Source: Citreimonas salinaria (GTDB lineage: Bacteria > Pseudomonadota > Alphaproteobacteria > Rhodobacterales > Rhodobacteraceae). Taken from it: DNA of 64,000 nt. The stretch is taken from assembly GCF_900107235.1 (NCBI RefSeq), contig NZ_FNPF01000004.1, positions 300,055 to 364,054 on the forward strand, given 5' to 3'. Every line of letters begins with the position of its first letter. Position 1 is the stretch's first letter. Below the pieces are notes generated by a model. That model was not told where the DNA came from. It ran no database searches and saw only the letters and a list, made by a program, of their open reading frames with translations. Below are positions 39,142 to 48,072 of the stretch, piece after piece. The translations under genes and the position numbers were made by a program.

Positions 39142-39831
39142 TCAGGCGGCGCTGCGTCCGGGCGCCGCCGGGCCAATAAACCGAAAGCCCTCGCCGCGCG
39201 CGGTGTGGATCGAGATCTCGTCCGAGACGTCGCGCAGGTGGTTGCGCAGCGTGCAGAGGTAGACGTCGAAGACGCGGCTGTCCGGTTCGCTCTCCAGCCC
39301 GTAGATATGGGTCAGAAGGGCGTCGCGGGTGACCAGCGCGCCCGGTCGCAGGGCAAGATATTCCAGCAGTTCGTAGATCTTTGGCGTCAGATGCAGCCAG
39401 TCGCCGTTCAGCCGCGCCTGCCGGGCCGCCAGATCGATCACCAGCGGACCGCAATGCAGTTCGGTGGTGGACAGCCCGTGCGCCCGCCGCGCAATGGCCA
39501 TCAGCCGCGCGGCTATCTCTTCGGGCGGGATCGCCGCGTCGATCACCGTGTCGGCGCCGGCGGCCAGGCAATCCGTGATCTGGCGCTGCTGGGGCGAGCG
39601 GGCGATCAGCGCGATCGGCAGGCCCGGGCCGGCCTCGCGCAGCGCCCGCAGGCTGAGCCCGCCTGGGCCGAAGTGGCCGGCTTCGGCGATCAGCAGGTCG
39701 GCGGGCACCATCTTGAGGTGATGCACAACGTCGTCGCCCCGTTCGACGCGGCTGATCAGAAGGCCTCTTTCGGCAAGGTCCTGCGCCAGTGTCATCAGTG
39801 TCCAGTTCGTTTCGGCGACGAGATAGCGCAC
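39142..39831 (-). CDS. CtrA-like response-regulator paralogue with degenerate receiver
   Basis: The 229-residue protein has the length and layout of OmpR/CtrA-type regulators: a receiver-like domain (1-120) and a C-terminal winged helix (135-220; HLTPKIYELLEYLALRPGALVT and the final TARGEGFRFI). The DNA-binding half resembles CtrA. The receiver has lost its chemistry: the phospho-acceptor position holds Glu50 (LLIAEAG), the acidic pocket reads AET instead of EDD, and the conserved Lys is replaced in VIDAAIPP. It is therefore expected to work without phosphorylation. The GTG start was chosen because GGAGGGATGG lies just upstream; an ATG six codons earlier is possible. Confidence 0.85.
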   Translation of the reverse strand: MRYLVAETNWTLMTLAQDLAERGLLISRVERGDDVVHHLKMVPADLLIAEAGHFGPGGLSLRALREAGPGLPIALIARSPQQRQITDCLAAGADTVIDAAIPPEEIAARLMAIARRAHGLSTTELHCGPLVIDLAARQARLNGDWLHLTPKIYELLEYLALRPGALVTRDALLTHIYGLESEPDSRVFDVYLCTLRNHLRDVSDEISIHTARGEGFRFIGPAAPGRSAA

Positions 39832-40072
39832 GATCCATCCCTCCCTCATTGCGAGGGCCGCTGCGGCGATCCTCGTAGCATCGACCCGCATGCTGCGGGG
39901 CCATCCAATGACGGCGAGGCCTTCTGGCGCCGGTAACGACCCTAGGAACACAGCGTGGTCAAATTGTGACGATGCCGGGACCGCAATGCGGTGCGCCGCT
40001 ACGCATGCCATGGTGCGCAAACGCAGGGCCCGCCCGATTGACTTGGTGGGCCAAGATGTCATTTAGCAAGGC

Positions 40073-40618
40073 ATGACCGAGGAACTCAACAAACGCGACC
40101 GCCTGCCCGACGCGCTGCGCGTGCTTCTGCAGGATTACCCGCGCGAGGCGTGGGAGAGCCATCCCGATTTCGGCGGACTCGTGCAGTTCTGGCTGGAACG
40201 GCACATAATGTTCCGCAAGCTGACCGAGGTGCTGCGCACGGACGCCGAGGCGGCCATGGACGGCAAGCTGGACCCGCAGCAGCAGAAGGCGCGCGTGTCG
40301 CGCTACGGCGGCATGCTGCTGCAAGAGCTGCACGGCCACCACCAGATCGAGGACCACCACTATTTTCCGGTGCTGGCGGAAATGGACAAGCGGCTGGTGC
40401 GCGGCTTCGACATCCTGGACAAGGACCACCACGCGATGGACGGGTTGCTGAACAGCTTCGCCGAATCCGCCAACGGCGTGCTGCAGGACCGCACCGAACT
40501 GGGAGTCTTCCGCGAGGAGGTGCTGGGCTTCGACGCGCTGCTCAGCCGCCACCTCGAGGACGAGGAAGACCTGATCGTGCCGGTGATCCTCAAGCACGGG
40601 ACCGGCGGGCTGCACTAG
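40073..40618 (+). CDS. Hemerythrin-like domain protein
   Basis: The 181-residue all-helical protein has the His/Glu pattern of hemerythrin-like di-iron proteins: ERHIMF, then ELHGHHQIEDHHYFP, DKDHHAMDGLLN and SRHLEDEEDLIVP. Such proteins bind oxygen, nitric oxide or iron and often serve as redox sensors or stores. No output domain is attached, so storage or detoxification is more likely than signalling. It is divergent from the CtrA-like regulator across about 240 bases and could be controlled by it; this is inference. Confidence 0.88.
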   Translation: MTEELNKRDRLPDALRVLLQDYPREAWESHPDFGGLVQFWLERHIMFRKLTEVLRTDAEAAMDGKLDPQQQKARVSRYGGMLLQELHGHHQIEDHHYFPVLAEMDKRLVRGFDILDKDHHAMDGLLNSFAESANGVLQDRTELGVFREEVLGFDALLSRHLEDEEDLIVPVILKHGTGGLH

Positions 40619-40669
40619 ACCCGGTCGGCGCGACCCGCGCCGCCTCTGCCACCTGCACGGAACCTCGCC

Positions 40670-41374
40670 ATGCGCGCCGCCATAGTCCTTGCCCTGCTGT
40701 TCGCCCTTGCCGCCTGCGGCCGACCGCTGACGCAGAATGAAACCGCATACCTGAAGGCGCTGAACGGCGAAACTCTGGACGTGGGCCGCATGCGGCTGGT
40801 GGACGGCCACTTCGCAGGCAGCCTGAGCTACACCATCCCCGTCCGTCCGCGCACGACCTGCCAGGAACGCATCTGGCCGCCCGTGTTGCAGGAGCGGCGG
40901 GTCGAGGTCTCTCCCGCCGCGACGGTGGTGTTCAACACCGTGATGCTGCGCCGCGACATCTACCGGCCGGACCTGATGGCCGGCTTTCCCGAGCGGATCG
41001 ACCTGTTCCAGGCGATGCTTCTGGCGCACGAGGCGGTGCATGTCTGGCAATGGCAGAACCGCGACCGCACGCGCTACCACCCGCTGCGGGGCTTGGGCGA
41101 GCATGCCGGCGGGCGCGACCCCTACCTGTTCGACGCGGACGAAATGCCGGACTTCCTGGACTTCGGGTACGAGCAGCAAGGCGCCATTGTCGAGGAATAT
41201 GTCTGCTGCCGCCTGCTGGACCCCGAGGCGCCACGGACGGCCCGATTGCGTGCGCTGATCGGGCAGCACATGCCAGTGGACGGGCTGGATGCGGTCCTGG
41301 ACGGCCCGCAGGTGCGCCTGCCCTGGAGCGGGGGGCGCACACAAGGCATCTGCCGGCCCGGGCACACCGGCTGA
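40670..41374 (+). CDS. Zincin-like lipoprotein of unknown role
   Basis: The 234-residue protein has a lipoprotein signal with lipobox LAAC (Cys16). The mature part contains HEAVH at 120-124 inside LLAHEAVHVWQWQ, the zinc-binding HExxH form of metallopeptidases, followed about 50 residues later by EEYVCC (175-180), where a third Glu ligand could sit. Four cysteines suggest disulfides in the periplasm. I do not recognise the family; peptidase activity is inferred from the motif alone. It lies 51 bases after the hemerythrin gene and may be cotranscribed. Confidence 0.7.
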   Translation: MRAAIVLALLFALAACGRPLTQNETAYLKALNGETLDVGRMRLVDGHFAGSLSYTIPVRPRTTCQERIWPPVLQERRVEVSPAATVVFNTVMLRRDIYRPDLMAGFPERIDLFQAMLLAHEAVHVWQWQNRDRTRYHPLRGLGEHAGGRDPYLFDADEMPDFLDFGYEQQGAIVEEYVCCRLLDPEAPRTARLRALIGQHMPVDGLDAVLDGPQVRLPWSGGRTQGICRPGHTG

Positions 41375-41692
41375 GCGTCCCGCGTGGGTACGTCGCGTTC
41401 AGATAAGCACGCTGGGAAGTGTGTCTGGATACGGTGCGTGACCGGCATCGGTCCGATAGAGATCCCGGAGCGCCGGCAAGCCGGCGCTCCGGGCGCACTC
41501 ACACCCAACACGCCCGACCGGACGCGCACTCGTAAAAACCCTTTTGGGAAGACGGAACTTTGTTCCCGGCCCGGACCTGTGCGCCAAGCCTTTGGCGCGG
41601 CCTTCGGGGGTGGGCGCGGTTCTGCGCCCTTGTCCGCACCACCTAGCCAGCCAAACCTTTAGATCAGATTACCGCTGACCGGCGTTTTCGCT
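41375..41692. other. Gene-free stretch with a long perfect hairpin
   Basis: These 318 bases between two convergent genes hold no credible coding region. Their main feature is a 14-base perfect inverted repeat at 41464-41493. A lower-GC patch with a TTTTGGGAAGACGG tract follows near 41540, and a G/C-rich segment rich in TTTGGCGC and GGCGC words near 41585-41640 may form weak structures. Confidence 0.5.
41464..41493. repeat. Perfect 14-base inverted repeat with 2-base centre
   Basis: CCCGGAGCGCCGGC, AA and GCCGGCGCTCCGGG form an exact palindrome-like hairpin. No T-run follows on either strand, so it is not a standard intrinsic terminator. It lies 90 bases after the zincin-like gene and about 200 bases beyond the stop of the transglycosylase gene. 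It could stabilise or end transcripts of convergent genes or be a cruciform-forming site. Confidence 0.7.
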
Positions 41693-42925
41693 TCAAAGCT
41701 GTGCGAGCAATTCGCGCGACGGCACACCGGTCACCGGCAGGCCGCGGGCGCGCTGGAAGGCTGCGATCGCGGCGCGGGTCTTGTCGCCGATCACGCCGTC
41801 GGGGCTGCCGGCGTCGAATCCGGCTCGGTTCAGCCCGGCCTGCAGCGCCTTTCGCTCGGACTGGCGCAGACCCGTGGCGTCGGGGCCGAAATCGCCCACC
41901 AGTGGCCCCGCGCCCGTCAGCCGGTCCGACAGGATGCCGACGCCCAGGCCATAGTTCTCGGACGGGTTGTATCGCAGGATCGTGTCGAAGTTCCGGCTGA
42001 CCAGGAAGGCCGGCCCCGTCGTGCCCGACGGCGTCAGCAGCGCTGCATCGCCAAGCTCGGGCAGTGCCCCGCCGCGCGCCGGCACTACACCAAGGCTGCG
42101 CCACGCGGAGGTCGGCCGGCGGTTGCCCCGGCCGGTGCCGCGCGTGTCGAAGCCGCCGGGAAGTCGCACCTCGACCCCCCAAGGCAGACCCGGCCGCCAG
42201 CCGTTCTCGCGCAGGAAGTTCGCGGTCGAGGCCAGCGCATCGGTCGGATCGTCGGACCAGACGTCGCGCCGCCCGTCGCCGTCGAAGTCTACCGCGTGCA
42301 GCGCGTAGGTGGTGGGGATGAATTGTGTGTGACCCATCGCCCCCGCCCAGCTGCCGCGCAATTGCGCGGGCGTGGTGTCGCCGCGCTGCAGGATCCGCAG
42401 TGCCTCGATCAGGTTCGCCTCGAAGAACCGGCCGCGGCGGCCGTCGAAGGCCAGCGTGGACGTCGCCGAGACCACCGGAATTTCGCCGCGACGGGTGCCG
42501 AAATAGCTTTCGACACCCCAGACGGCGCCGATGATCTGCGCGGGCACGCCGTAGCGGTCCGCGATCGCCGACAGGGTCCCCGACAGGCGGGCCACCACGG
42601 TGCGGCCGAAGGCGATCTTGTCCTCGGGGGCGACCAGCGCCAGATAATCCTCGAGCGAGCGCTTGAACTCGGCCTGGTTGCGGTCGCGCTCGATCACCTC
42701 GGGGACGAAGCCGGCATTGCTGAACGCCGCTTCGAGGGTCGCCGCGCTGATGCCCTGCGCCGCCGCGCGGCCACGGAAGGCCGCCACCCAGGCATCGTAG
42801 GCCGGGTTGGGCTGCGGGCGGAAAGTCGCTGCATCGGCGGCGGGCAGCGGCGCGCGCGGAGCCGCCCCGCAGGCCGACAAGGCGACCAGTCCGGCCGCGC
42901 CAAGGGTGAAACCGCGTCTGTCCAT
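41693..42925 (-). CDS. Lytic murein transglycosylase (MltB family) with peptidoglycan-binding domain
   Basis: The enzyme would cleave peptidoglycan glycan strands to anhydro ends. The 410 residues begin with a lipoprotein signal (LSAC, Cys19). The SLT-type catalytic domain follows, with Glu139 in AVWGVESYFG and the family motif GSWAGAMGHTQFIPTTY. A C-terminal peptidoglycan-binding domain of about 60 residues (LQAGLNRAGFDAGSPDGVIGDKT) ends the protein. The layout fits the MltB-like family of alphaproteobacteria. The ATG is preceded by GAGGCAGGC. Confidence 0.93.
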   Translation of the reverse strand: MDRRGFTLGAAGLVALSACGAAPRAPLPAADAATFRPQPNPAYDAWVAAFRGRAAAQGISAATLEAAFSNAGFVPEVIERDRNQAEFKRSLEDYLALVAPEDKIAFGRTVVARLSGTLSAIADRYGVPAQIIGAVWGVESYFGTRRGEIPVVSATSTLAFDGRRGRFFEANLIEALRILQRGDTTPAQLRGSWAGAMGHTQFIPTTYALHAVDFDGDGRRDVWSDDPTDALASTANFLRENGWRPGLPWGVEVRLPGGFDTRGTGRGNRRPTSAWRSLGVVPARGGALPELGDAALLTPSGTTGPAFLVSRNFDTILRYNPSENYGLGVGILSDRLTGAGPLVGDFGPDATGLRQSERKALQAGLNRAGFDAGSPDGVIGDKTRAAIAAFQRARGLPVTGVPSRELLAQL

Positions 42926-43018
42926 GCCTGCCTCTTGGTCGTTTTGACTATAGTATCGTGCCGCGAAAGGGGACGAAATGCGGCGCAGCGGGCATCGGCG
43001 GAACCGCGCCGCCGCGCT

Positions 43019-43999
43019 CTACCGCGTCAACAACGTCAGAAGGGCGTTCTCGGGCATGCGAAGTTCCCGGTGCTCCGGTGCCTCCTGCGCGATGCGCTGA
43101 CGATCCGGCAGGGGCACATCGACAAGGTCGATCACCTCGGGGTGGATATAGCTGTTCCGCGCGATGGTTGGCGTGTTTCCCAACGCCTCCGAGGCCGCTT
43201 CCGCCATCGCCTTGACGGTCAGGGTTTCCTCGCGCAGCGCCGTCTGAAGGGCGGCGACGGTGCCGTTCCAGGTGCGGAAGGTCTTGGCGGTAAAGCCGTC
43301 CTCGCCGGTGATGTCGTGCAGCACCTCGTTCACCTGCGTCGACGTCACCTCGTGCACCCGGCCGTGGTCGTCGATCCAGGTTGCCAGCGCCGCGCCCGGC
43401 AGGTCGTCGAGAGAGTGCAGCACCTTCGCCAGCCGCCTGTCGCGCAGCGTCTTCGTAATCCGCGCGCCGCCCTTGCCGCTGTAGTCCAGGCGCAGGCCGT
43501 CCTCGTGCAGCGTCAGGTGGCGGGGCCGCAGCGTCGTGGCACCGTAGGCGCCGTGCTCGACATCCTTGGCGTTGCCCACGCGCAGCGACAGCCGGTCGAT
43601 CATCGCAAGCACCGCCGCGATGGCGAAGTCGCGGTCGCCGGCATCGTTGCGCAGGTCGCGGCGGATGCGCCGGCGGATCGCGGGAAGATGCGTACCGAAA
43701 GAGGGCAGGTCCGCGTATTTGCGCTGCGCGCGGTACTCGGTCCAGCTTTCGTGGTAGCGGTACTGCTTGCGTCCCTTCGCGTCGCGTCCCGTGGCCTGAA
43801 GATGGCCGTCGGGCCGGGGGCAGATCCAGACGTCGGTATAGGCCGGCGGCACCGCCAGCTTGTTCAGCCGCTCACGCTCGGCCTGGTCGGCGATGCGGGT
43901 GCCGCAGGGCGCGATGTAGCACCAGCCGCGGCCCGCGCGCCTGCGCGTTATTCCGGGAAGGCTGTCAGGGTAATAGACGAGATCGGGGATGTGCTTCAT
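43019..43999 (-). CDS. Poxvirus-type DNA topoisomerase IB
   Basis: Type IB topoisomerases relax supercoils through a 3'-phosphotyrosyl link. The 326 residues have an N-terminal beta-rich domain (YIAPCGTRIAD, VWICPRPDGHLQATGRD) and a catalytic domain with the Arg-Lys-Arg-Tyr set: RVGNAKDV, SGKGGARI, FRTWNGT, and Tyr284 in ARNSYIHPEV. Bacterial members of this viral-type family are scattered and often horizontally acquired. Composition matches the neighbours, so any transfer is old. Confidence 0.93.
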   Translation of the reverse strand: MKHIPDLVYYPDSLPGITRRRAGRGWCYIAPCGTRIADQAERERLNKLAVPPAYTDVWICPRPDGHLQATGRDAKGRKQYRYHESWTEYRAQRKYADLPSFGTHLPAIRRRIRRDLRNDAGDRDFAIAAVLAMIDRLSLRVGNAKDVEHGAYGATTLRPRHLTLHEDGLRLDYSGKGGARITKTLRDRRLAKVLHSLDDLPGAALATWIDDHGRVHEVTSTQVNEVLHDITGEDGFTAKTFRTWNGTVAALQTALREETLTVKAMAEAASEALGNTPTIARNSYIHPEVIDLVDVPLPDRQRIAQEAPEHRELRMPENALLTLLTR

Positions 44000-44078
44000 G
44001 GTCCGCTTGAAACCGGCTCGTGCGCGGCCGGTTCCGCGCCGGCGATCACGACTTCGCCGCCGCCGAACGCGGTCCGCC

Positions 44079-44840
44079 TCAGCCGGCCGTCACGATGCGC
44101 GGCGGCGGCGGCACCATCTCTCCGCGCTCGCCGCGGCGGCACAGGTAGACCTCGCGCTCCATCTGGTCTTCGATGGTGAAGCCGGACGAGCGAAGCATCG
44201 CCTCCATCCCCGGCTGGTTGGGAATGAACCAGTTGGTCGGGTCCGACGAGAACCGCTTCTCGATGAACCACAGTTGCGGCCAGTCCTCGCGGCTGAACGG
44301 CTCGGGGTCGTTGAAGTCGTAGTCGGGGGCGACCGGGGCGGCCTGTAGGTCGGGGCCGCGCTGCATGCACTGGAACAGCATCATGTCGCCGACCACGTGC
44401 TCGTACAGCAGGTCCAGCGCCAGCAGCGGATGGCGCAGGTGGTAGAGCACGCCCATGAAGATCACGAGGTCGAACTTCTCGCCCAGGGCCTCGACATCGT
44501 AGACGTCCATCTGCCGCAGGTCGAGTTCCACACCCTCGCGCTCGGCCGCGAAGCGCGCCTGCGCCAGGTAATGCGGGTCGCTGTCGATGCCGACCACGCG
44601 GCCGGCGCCGCGGCGCGCCATCTCGAGGCTGTAGAACCCGGCGTTGCACCCGATGTCCAGCACGCTTGCCCCCTGCAGGTCGTCGGGCAGCGCGTGGCGA
44701 AAGCCTTCGTACTTGAACCGCGGGTAGTCGCCCAGGAAGTGGTTGGGCGCGGTGTCGATCCCGTCGATGGTCAGGTTGTGGAACCACGGCGCCAGCTCGG
44801 CGATGCGGCGGGCGGTCTCATTCTTGTCCTGTACGGTCAT
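44079..44840 (-). CDS. CmoB-like class I methyltransferase of the glycosyltransferase locus
   Basis: The 253-residue SAM-dependent methyltransferase has an N-terminal segment resembling CmoB (PWFHNLTIDGIDTAPNHFLGDYPRFK). The SAM motif VLDIGCNAGFYSLEMARRGA follows, then VIFMGVLYHLRHPLLAL. True CmoB modifies tRNA, but this gene is the last of a long sugar-enzyme operon, 24 bases after the UDP-glucuronate decarboxylase-like gene. Similar proteins occur in polysaccharide gene clusters, so the acceptor is more likely a sugar or glycan carrier. The substrate is unknown. Confidence 0.85.
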   Translation of the reverse strand: MTVQDKNETARRIAELAPWFHNLTIDGIDTAPNHFLGDYPRFKYEGFRHALPDDLQGASVLDIGCNAGFYSLEMARRGAGRVVGIDSDPHYLAQARFAAEREGVELDLRQMDVYDVEALGEKFDLVIFMGVLYHLRHPLLALDLLYEHVVGDMMLFQCMQRGPDLQAAPVAPDYDFNDPEPFSREDWPQLWFIEKRFSSDPTNWFIPNQPGMEAMLRSSGFTIEDQMEREVYLCRRGERGEMVPPPPRIVTAG

Positions 44841-44864
44841 TGGATCACTTCTTGTCGTGTAGAG

Positions 44865-45875
44865 TTATTGCGTCACCTTCGCATGACGCGTGCTCCCGCC
44901 CGACGCGGCGACAGGCCTTTGCAGTTCCTGTGCGAACCACGGGACGGTCTTCTTCAGCCCTTCCTCCAGTGGCACGCGCGGCGCCCAGCCCAGCAGCGAC
45001 TTGGCGCGCGCTATGTCCGGGCGCCGCCGCTTCGGGTCGTCCTTCGGCAGCGGGCGGAACACCGGCCGCGCCTCGTTCGGCACGGCTCGGCGGATCTGCT
45101 CGGCCAGCTCGAGGATGGTGAATTCGCGCGGGTTGCCGATGTTCACTGGACCGTCGGGGGTCTCGGCGATTTCCATCAGTGCCATCAGGCCCTCGACCAT
45201 GTCGCTGACGTAGCACAGCGAGCGCGTCTGCTCTCCGTTGCCGTAGATCGTCATCGGCTGGTCCAGCAGGGCCTGGCAGATGAAGTTCGACACGATCCGC
45301 CCGTCGTCGCACTGCATGTGCGGCCCGTAGGTATTGAAGATACGCGCCACCCGCACCTCGGCGCGGCCTGCGCGCAGATAGTCGTAGCACAGCGTCTCGG
45401 CGGCGCGCTTGCCTTCGTCGTAGCAGGCGCGCGGGCCGTTGCAGTTCACGTGACCGGCATAGCCTTCGGGCTGGGGATGCACCTGGGGGTCGCCATAGAC
45501 CTCGCTGGTCGAGGCCTGCAGCAGCCGCGCGCCCTTCTTCTCGGCCAGCGCCAGAAGGTTGTTGGTGCCCACCACGTTGGTCATCATCGTCCGCACCGGA
45601 TCGGCTTGGTAGGCCGGGGGCGAGGCGGGAGAGGCGAGGTTGTAGATCCGGTCCAGCCGGTCGCGGATCGGGGGCAGCCGCTCGACATCGGCCTCGATCA
45701 GCCGGAAGTTCGGATGCCCCAGCAGGCCGGTCAGGTTGTCCCGCCGTCCGGTCTGGAAGCTGTCCACGCAGATCACCTTGTGGCCCTGCTCCAGCAGGGC
45801 TTCGCACAGGTGCGACCCGATGAAGCCGGCACCGCCGGCCACCAGGACCGTCCTCGCCACGGGTGTCATTTCCAT
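44865..45875 (-). CDS. UDP-glucuronate decarboxylase-like NAD-dependent epimerase/dehydratase
   Basis: The 336-residue extended SDR has the Rossmann motif GGAGFIGSHLCEAL, the UXS-type stretch YNLASPASPPAYQ, the Ser in ASTSEVYGDP and catalytic Tyr-Lys in RACYDEGKR. RIFNTYGP follows. These words match UDP-glucuronate decarboxylases, which make UDP-xylose. The UDP-glucose dehydrogenase that would supply UDP-glucuronate is not in the window. The start shares one base with the stop of the preceding glycosyltransferase (TAATG), and AGGAG lies upstream. Confidence 0.88.
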   Translation of the reverse strand: MEMTPVARTVLVAGGAGFIGSHLCEALLEQGHKVICVDSFQTGRRDNLTGLLGHPNFRLIEADVERLPPIRDRLDRIYNLASPASPPAYQADPVRTMMTNVVGTNNLLALAEKKGARLLQASTSEVYGDPQVHPQPEGYAGHVNCNGPRACYDEGKRAAETLCYDYLRAGRAEVRVARIFNTYGPHMQCDDGRIVSNFICQALLDQPMTIYGNGEQTRSLCYVSDMVEGLMALMEIAETPDGPVNIGNPREFTILELAEQIRRAVPNEARPVFRPLPKDDPKRRRPDIARAKSLLGWAPRVPLEEGLKKTVPWFAQELQRPVAASGGSTRHAKVTQ

Positions 45876-46984
45876 TACGCGGTCTCCTCTTCCTCGCTCA
45901 GGCTCTCGCGCTCGGGGCAGTCGTGCAGCATTCGCACGAGGTCCCGGGCACGAGCGCGGCCGGTGTGATCGGCCAGCACGATCCTGCGTGCTTCGGCCGC
46001 CAGAGCCTCGGGCGCGGTGCCATCTTCGCCTGTCAACGCAGCAACGGCATCTTCGGTCCCATCGGCGATGACGATCGCCTTTCCCTCGGGCAGCAACTCG
46101 CTCAGCCCCTGCCAGCGGTCGGACAGGATCGGCGTGCCCACGGCGGCGGCCTCGAACAGCCGCACGCTGGGAGACCAACCCAGCCGGCGCATCGCGACGC
46201 GCGTGATGTTCAGCGTGAAGCGCTGCGCGCTGTAGAAGGCCGCGTGTTCGCTGGGGGGCAGGTGCTCGATCCGCTCTACGTTGTCGGGCCAGTCGATGCC
46301 CTCGGGATACTGTGCCCCCGCGACCACGAACTTCATGTGCGGCAGCCGGCGCGCGGGCTCGAGCATCAGCGCCTCGAGCCCCGGCTGCCGGTCGTCGCTG
46401 TAGGTGCCGAGATAGCCCATGTCCCACTTCATCGGCACGTCGACGCGGGAATAGCGGCTTTCGTCGACCGAGCAGAACAGCGCCCGCGGCGCCCGCGCGC
46501 CGTAGCGTTCCGACAGCCGATCAAGGACGCGCCCGCCCGAAAAGCTGAAATACATGTCGAAGACCGGCACCTGCCGGCGCGCCAGGTGCGCCTCTTCACC
46601 CTGGTCCAGCAGGTCCATCGTGACCGGGGTGTCGATGTCGTAGAAGCACAGCCGCTTCAGGTCCATCTTCGCCAGTCGGTCGATCAGGTCCGCGCCTTCG
46701 GGGACGTAGCTGCCGACGATCACCGCGTCCGCGGCGCGCAGCCGGTCACCGTGCCGCTGCTCGACCTCGTCCAGCGAGTGGTAGAACACCAGTTCGCAGA
46801 AATCCGGGTCGGGCAAGTCGCGGTTGTCGCCCGCGTACCACGGCACTTCGCGTTCGAGGAACAGCACCCGGTGCCCCTCGGCCGCGAGGCCCTTGATAAG
46901 CGCGCGGAACGTGGTGGCGTGCCCGTTGCCCCAGGACGAGGCCAGCGACAGGCCCAGGATGACGATGTCCATCGGCCGGCTCAT
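45875..46984 (-). CDS. CgeB-like glycosyltransferase, copy 3
   Basis: The 369-residue protein is the third of three tandem paralogues. Its N-terminus has the shared pattern LSLASSWGNGHATTFRAL, aimed at a sugar-nucleotide-binding Rossmann fold. The C-terminal half has VRLFEAAAVGTPILSDRW, the acidic motif expected to contact the donor, as in GT-B enzymes of the CgeB type. No membrane segment or signal peptide is present, so it acts in the cytosol. The ATG overlaps the stop of the upstream paralogue by four bases. Donor and acceptor are unknown. Confidence 0.85.
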   Translation of the reverse strand: MSRPMDIVILGLSLASSWGNGHATTFRALIKGLAAEGHRVLFLEREVPWYAGDNRDLPDPDFCELVFYHSLDEVEQRHGDRLRAADAVIVGSYVPEGADLIDRLAKMDLKRLCFYDIDTPVTMDLLDQGEEAHLARRQVPVFDMYFSFSGGRVLDRLSERYGARAPRALFCSVDESRYSRVDVPMKWDMGYLGTYSDDRQPGLEALMLEPARRLPHMKFVVAGAQYPEGIDWPDNVERIEHLPPSEHAAFYSAQRFTLNITRVAMRRLGWSPSVRLFEAAAVGTPILSDRWQGLSELLPEGKAIVIADGTEDAVAALTGEDGTAPEALAAEARRIVLADHTGRARARDLVRMLHDCPERESLSEEEETA

Positions 46985-48072
46985 GCGGGCGCCCCAGCGA
47001 TCTGGACGCGCTCGCGCAGCATCGCGTCGAGCTGCCGGGCGCGGTGGGCGTAGGTGTGCTCGGACAGGATGCGGGCGCGCGCGCGTTCGCCGATCGCCTC
47101 GTCCCGTCCTGGCGGCAGGGCGCGCAGGCACTCAGTGACATCCTGCCCGTCGCGGGCGACCAGCACCTCTTCGCCGGGCTTCAGGAACAGCTCGATCCCC
47201 TCCCAGTAGTCGGTCATCAGGCAGGCGCCGGCACCGGCGGCCTCGAAGACGCGGGTGGCGGGGGAAAAGCCGTTCGCCGCCATGCTGTCGCGCGCGATGT
47301 TCAGCACGACGCGCGGCGTCACGTTGAAGGCGTTGTGGTCGGCGGTGCGGACATGGCCGAGGCAGCGCACATTTTCCGGCACCGCACCCTGATCCCAACC
47401 CGAGCCGCCCAGCATGAAGCGCATCGACGGCAGGTCGCGCGCCGGGGCGAAGAAGAACTGCTCCACCCGCGCCTCGCGGTCGGGCAGGCGGTTGCCAAGG
47501 AACGCGAGGTCGCAGGCGAACTTCGGATCGGGCGGCACCGGGTGGTGCGTCGCGGGGTCGAGCGCGTTGTAGATCGGCACGCAGTCCCGCGCGCCGAGGC
47601 GCCGATAGGCGTCGATCACCGGGTCGCCACCGCCATAGGTCAGCACCAGGTCGAGATCCGGCAACATGCCCCGCAGCGCGTCGTCGGGATTGGCCTGCAT
47701 CGCGGCCAGCGTGGCGGGCGCGTCAACGTCCCAGAAGATCTTCAGCGCACCCGGTGCGGCATGAGCCATGACCTCGCGCAGCAGCGCGTCGTCCTCGAAG
47801 CCGACGCCGCTGGCCTTGACCACCACGTCGGCCTTCGCCGCCTCGGCCGCCACGCGCTTCAGCGCCTCCGGGGTTCCCTCGTAGACCACGACCTCGCACC
47901 AGTCGGGCGGGTCGATGTCGCGGTTCGCCTGCCGGTCGTAGACGTCGGGCTCGTAGAAGGTGACGCGGTGCCCGTGGGCGGCGAGTGCCTGGATGATGCC
48001 CCGGTAGTAGGTCGCCGCCCCGTTCCAGTAGCTCGACAGAAGGCTCGATCCGTAAAAGGCGATGCGGGTCAT
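46981..48072 (-). CDS. CgeB-like glycosyltransferase, copy 2
   Basis: The 363-residue GT-B type enzyme begins MTRIAFYGSSLLSSYWNGAA, the N-terminal pattern shared by all three tandem copies. The middle has LVLTYGGGDPVIDAYRRLG, and the donor-site motif is TRVFEAAGAGACLMTDYW. It ends in a helical region (ERARARILSEHTYAHRARQL). CgeB was first described as a spore-coat protein of Bacillus, but the wider family is found in capsule and glycolipid clusters. Four-base overlaps join it to both neighbours. Confidence 0.85.
   Translation of the reverse strand: MTRIAFYGSSLLSSYWNGAATYYRGIIQALAAHGHRVTFYEPDVYDRQANRDIDPPDWCEVVVYEGTPEALKRVAAEAAKADVVVKASGVGFEDDALLREVMAHAAPGALKIFWDVDAPATLAAMQANPDDALRGMLPDLDLVLTYGGGDPVIDAYRRLGARDCVPIYNALDPATHHPVPPDPKFACDLAFLGNRLPDREARVEQFFFAPARDLPSMRFMLGGSGWDQGAVPENVRCLGHVRTADHNAFNVTPRVVLNIARDSMAANGFSPATRVFEAAGAGACLMTDYWEGIELFLKPGEEVLVARDGQDVTECLRALPPGRDEAIGERARARILSEHTYAHRARQLDAMLRERVQIAGAPA

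Noticed and set aside
41693..44000. Defence island around topoisomerase IB
   Set aside because: Neighbours are ordinary cell-wall and sugar genes with no defence-type domains.
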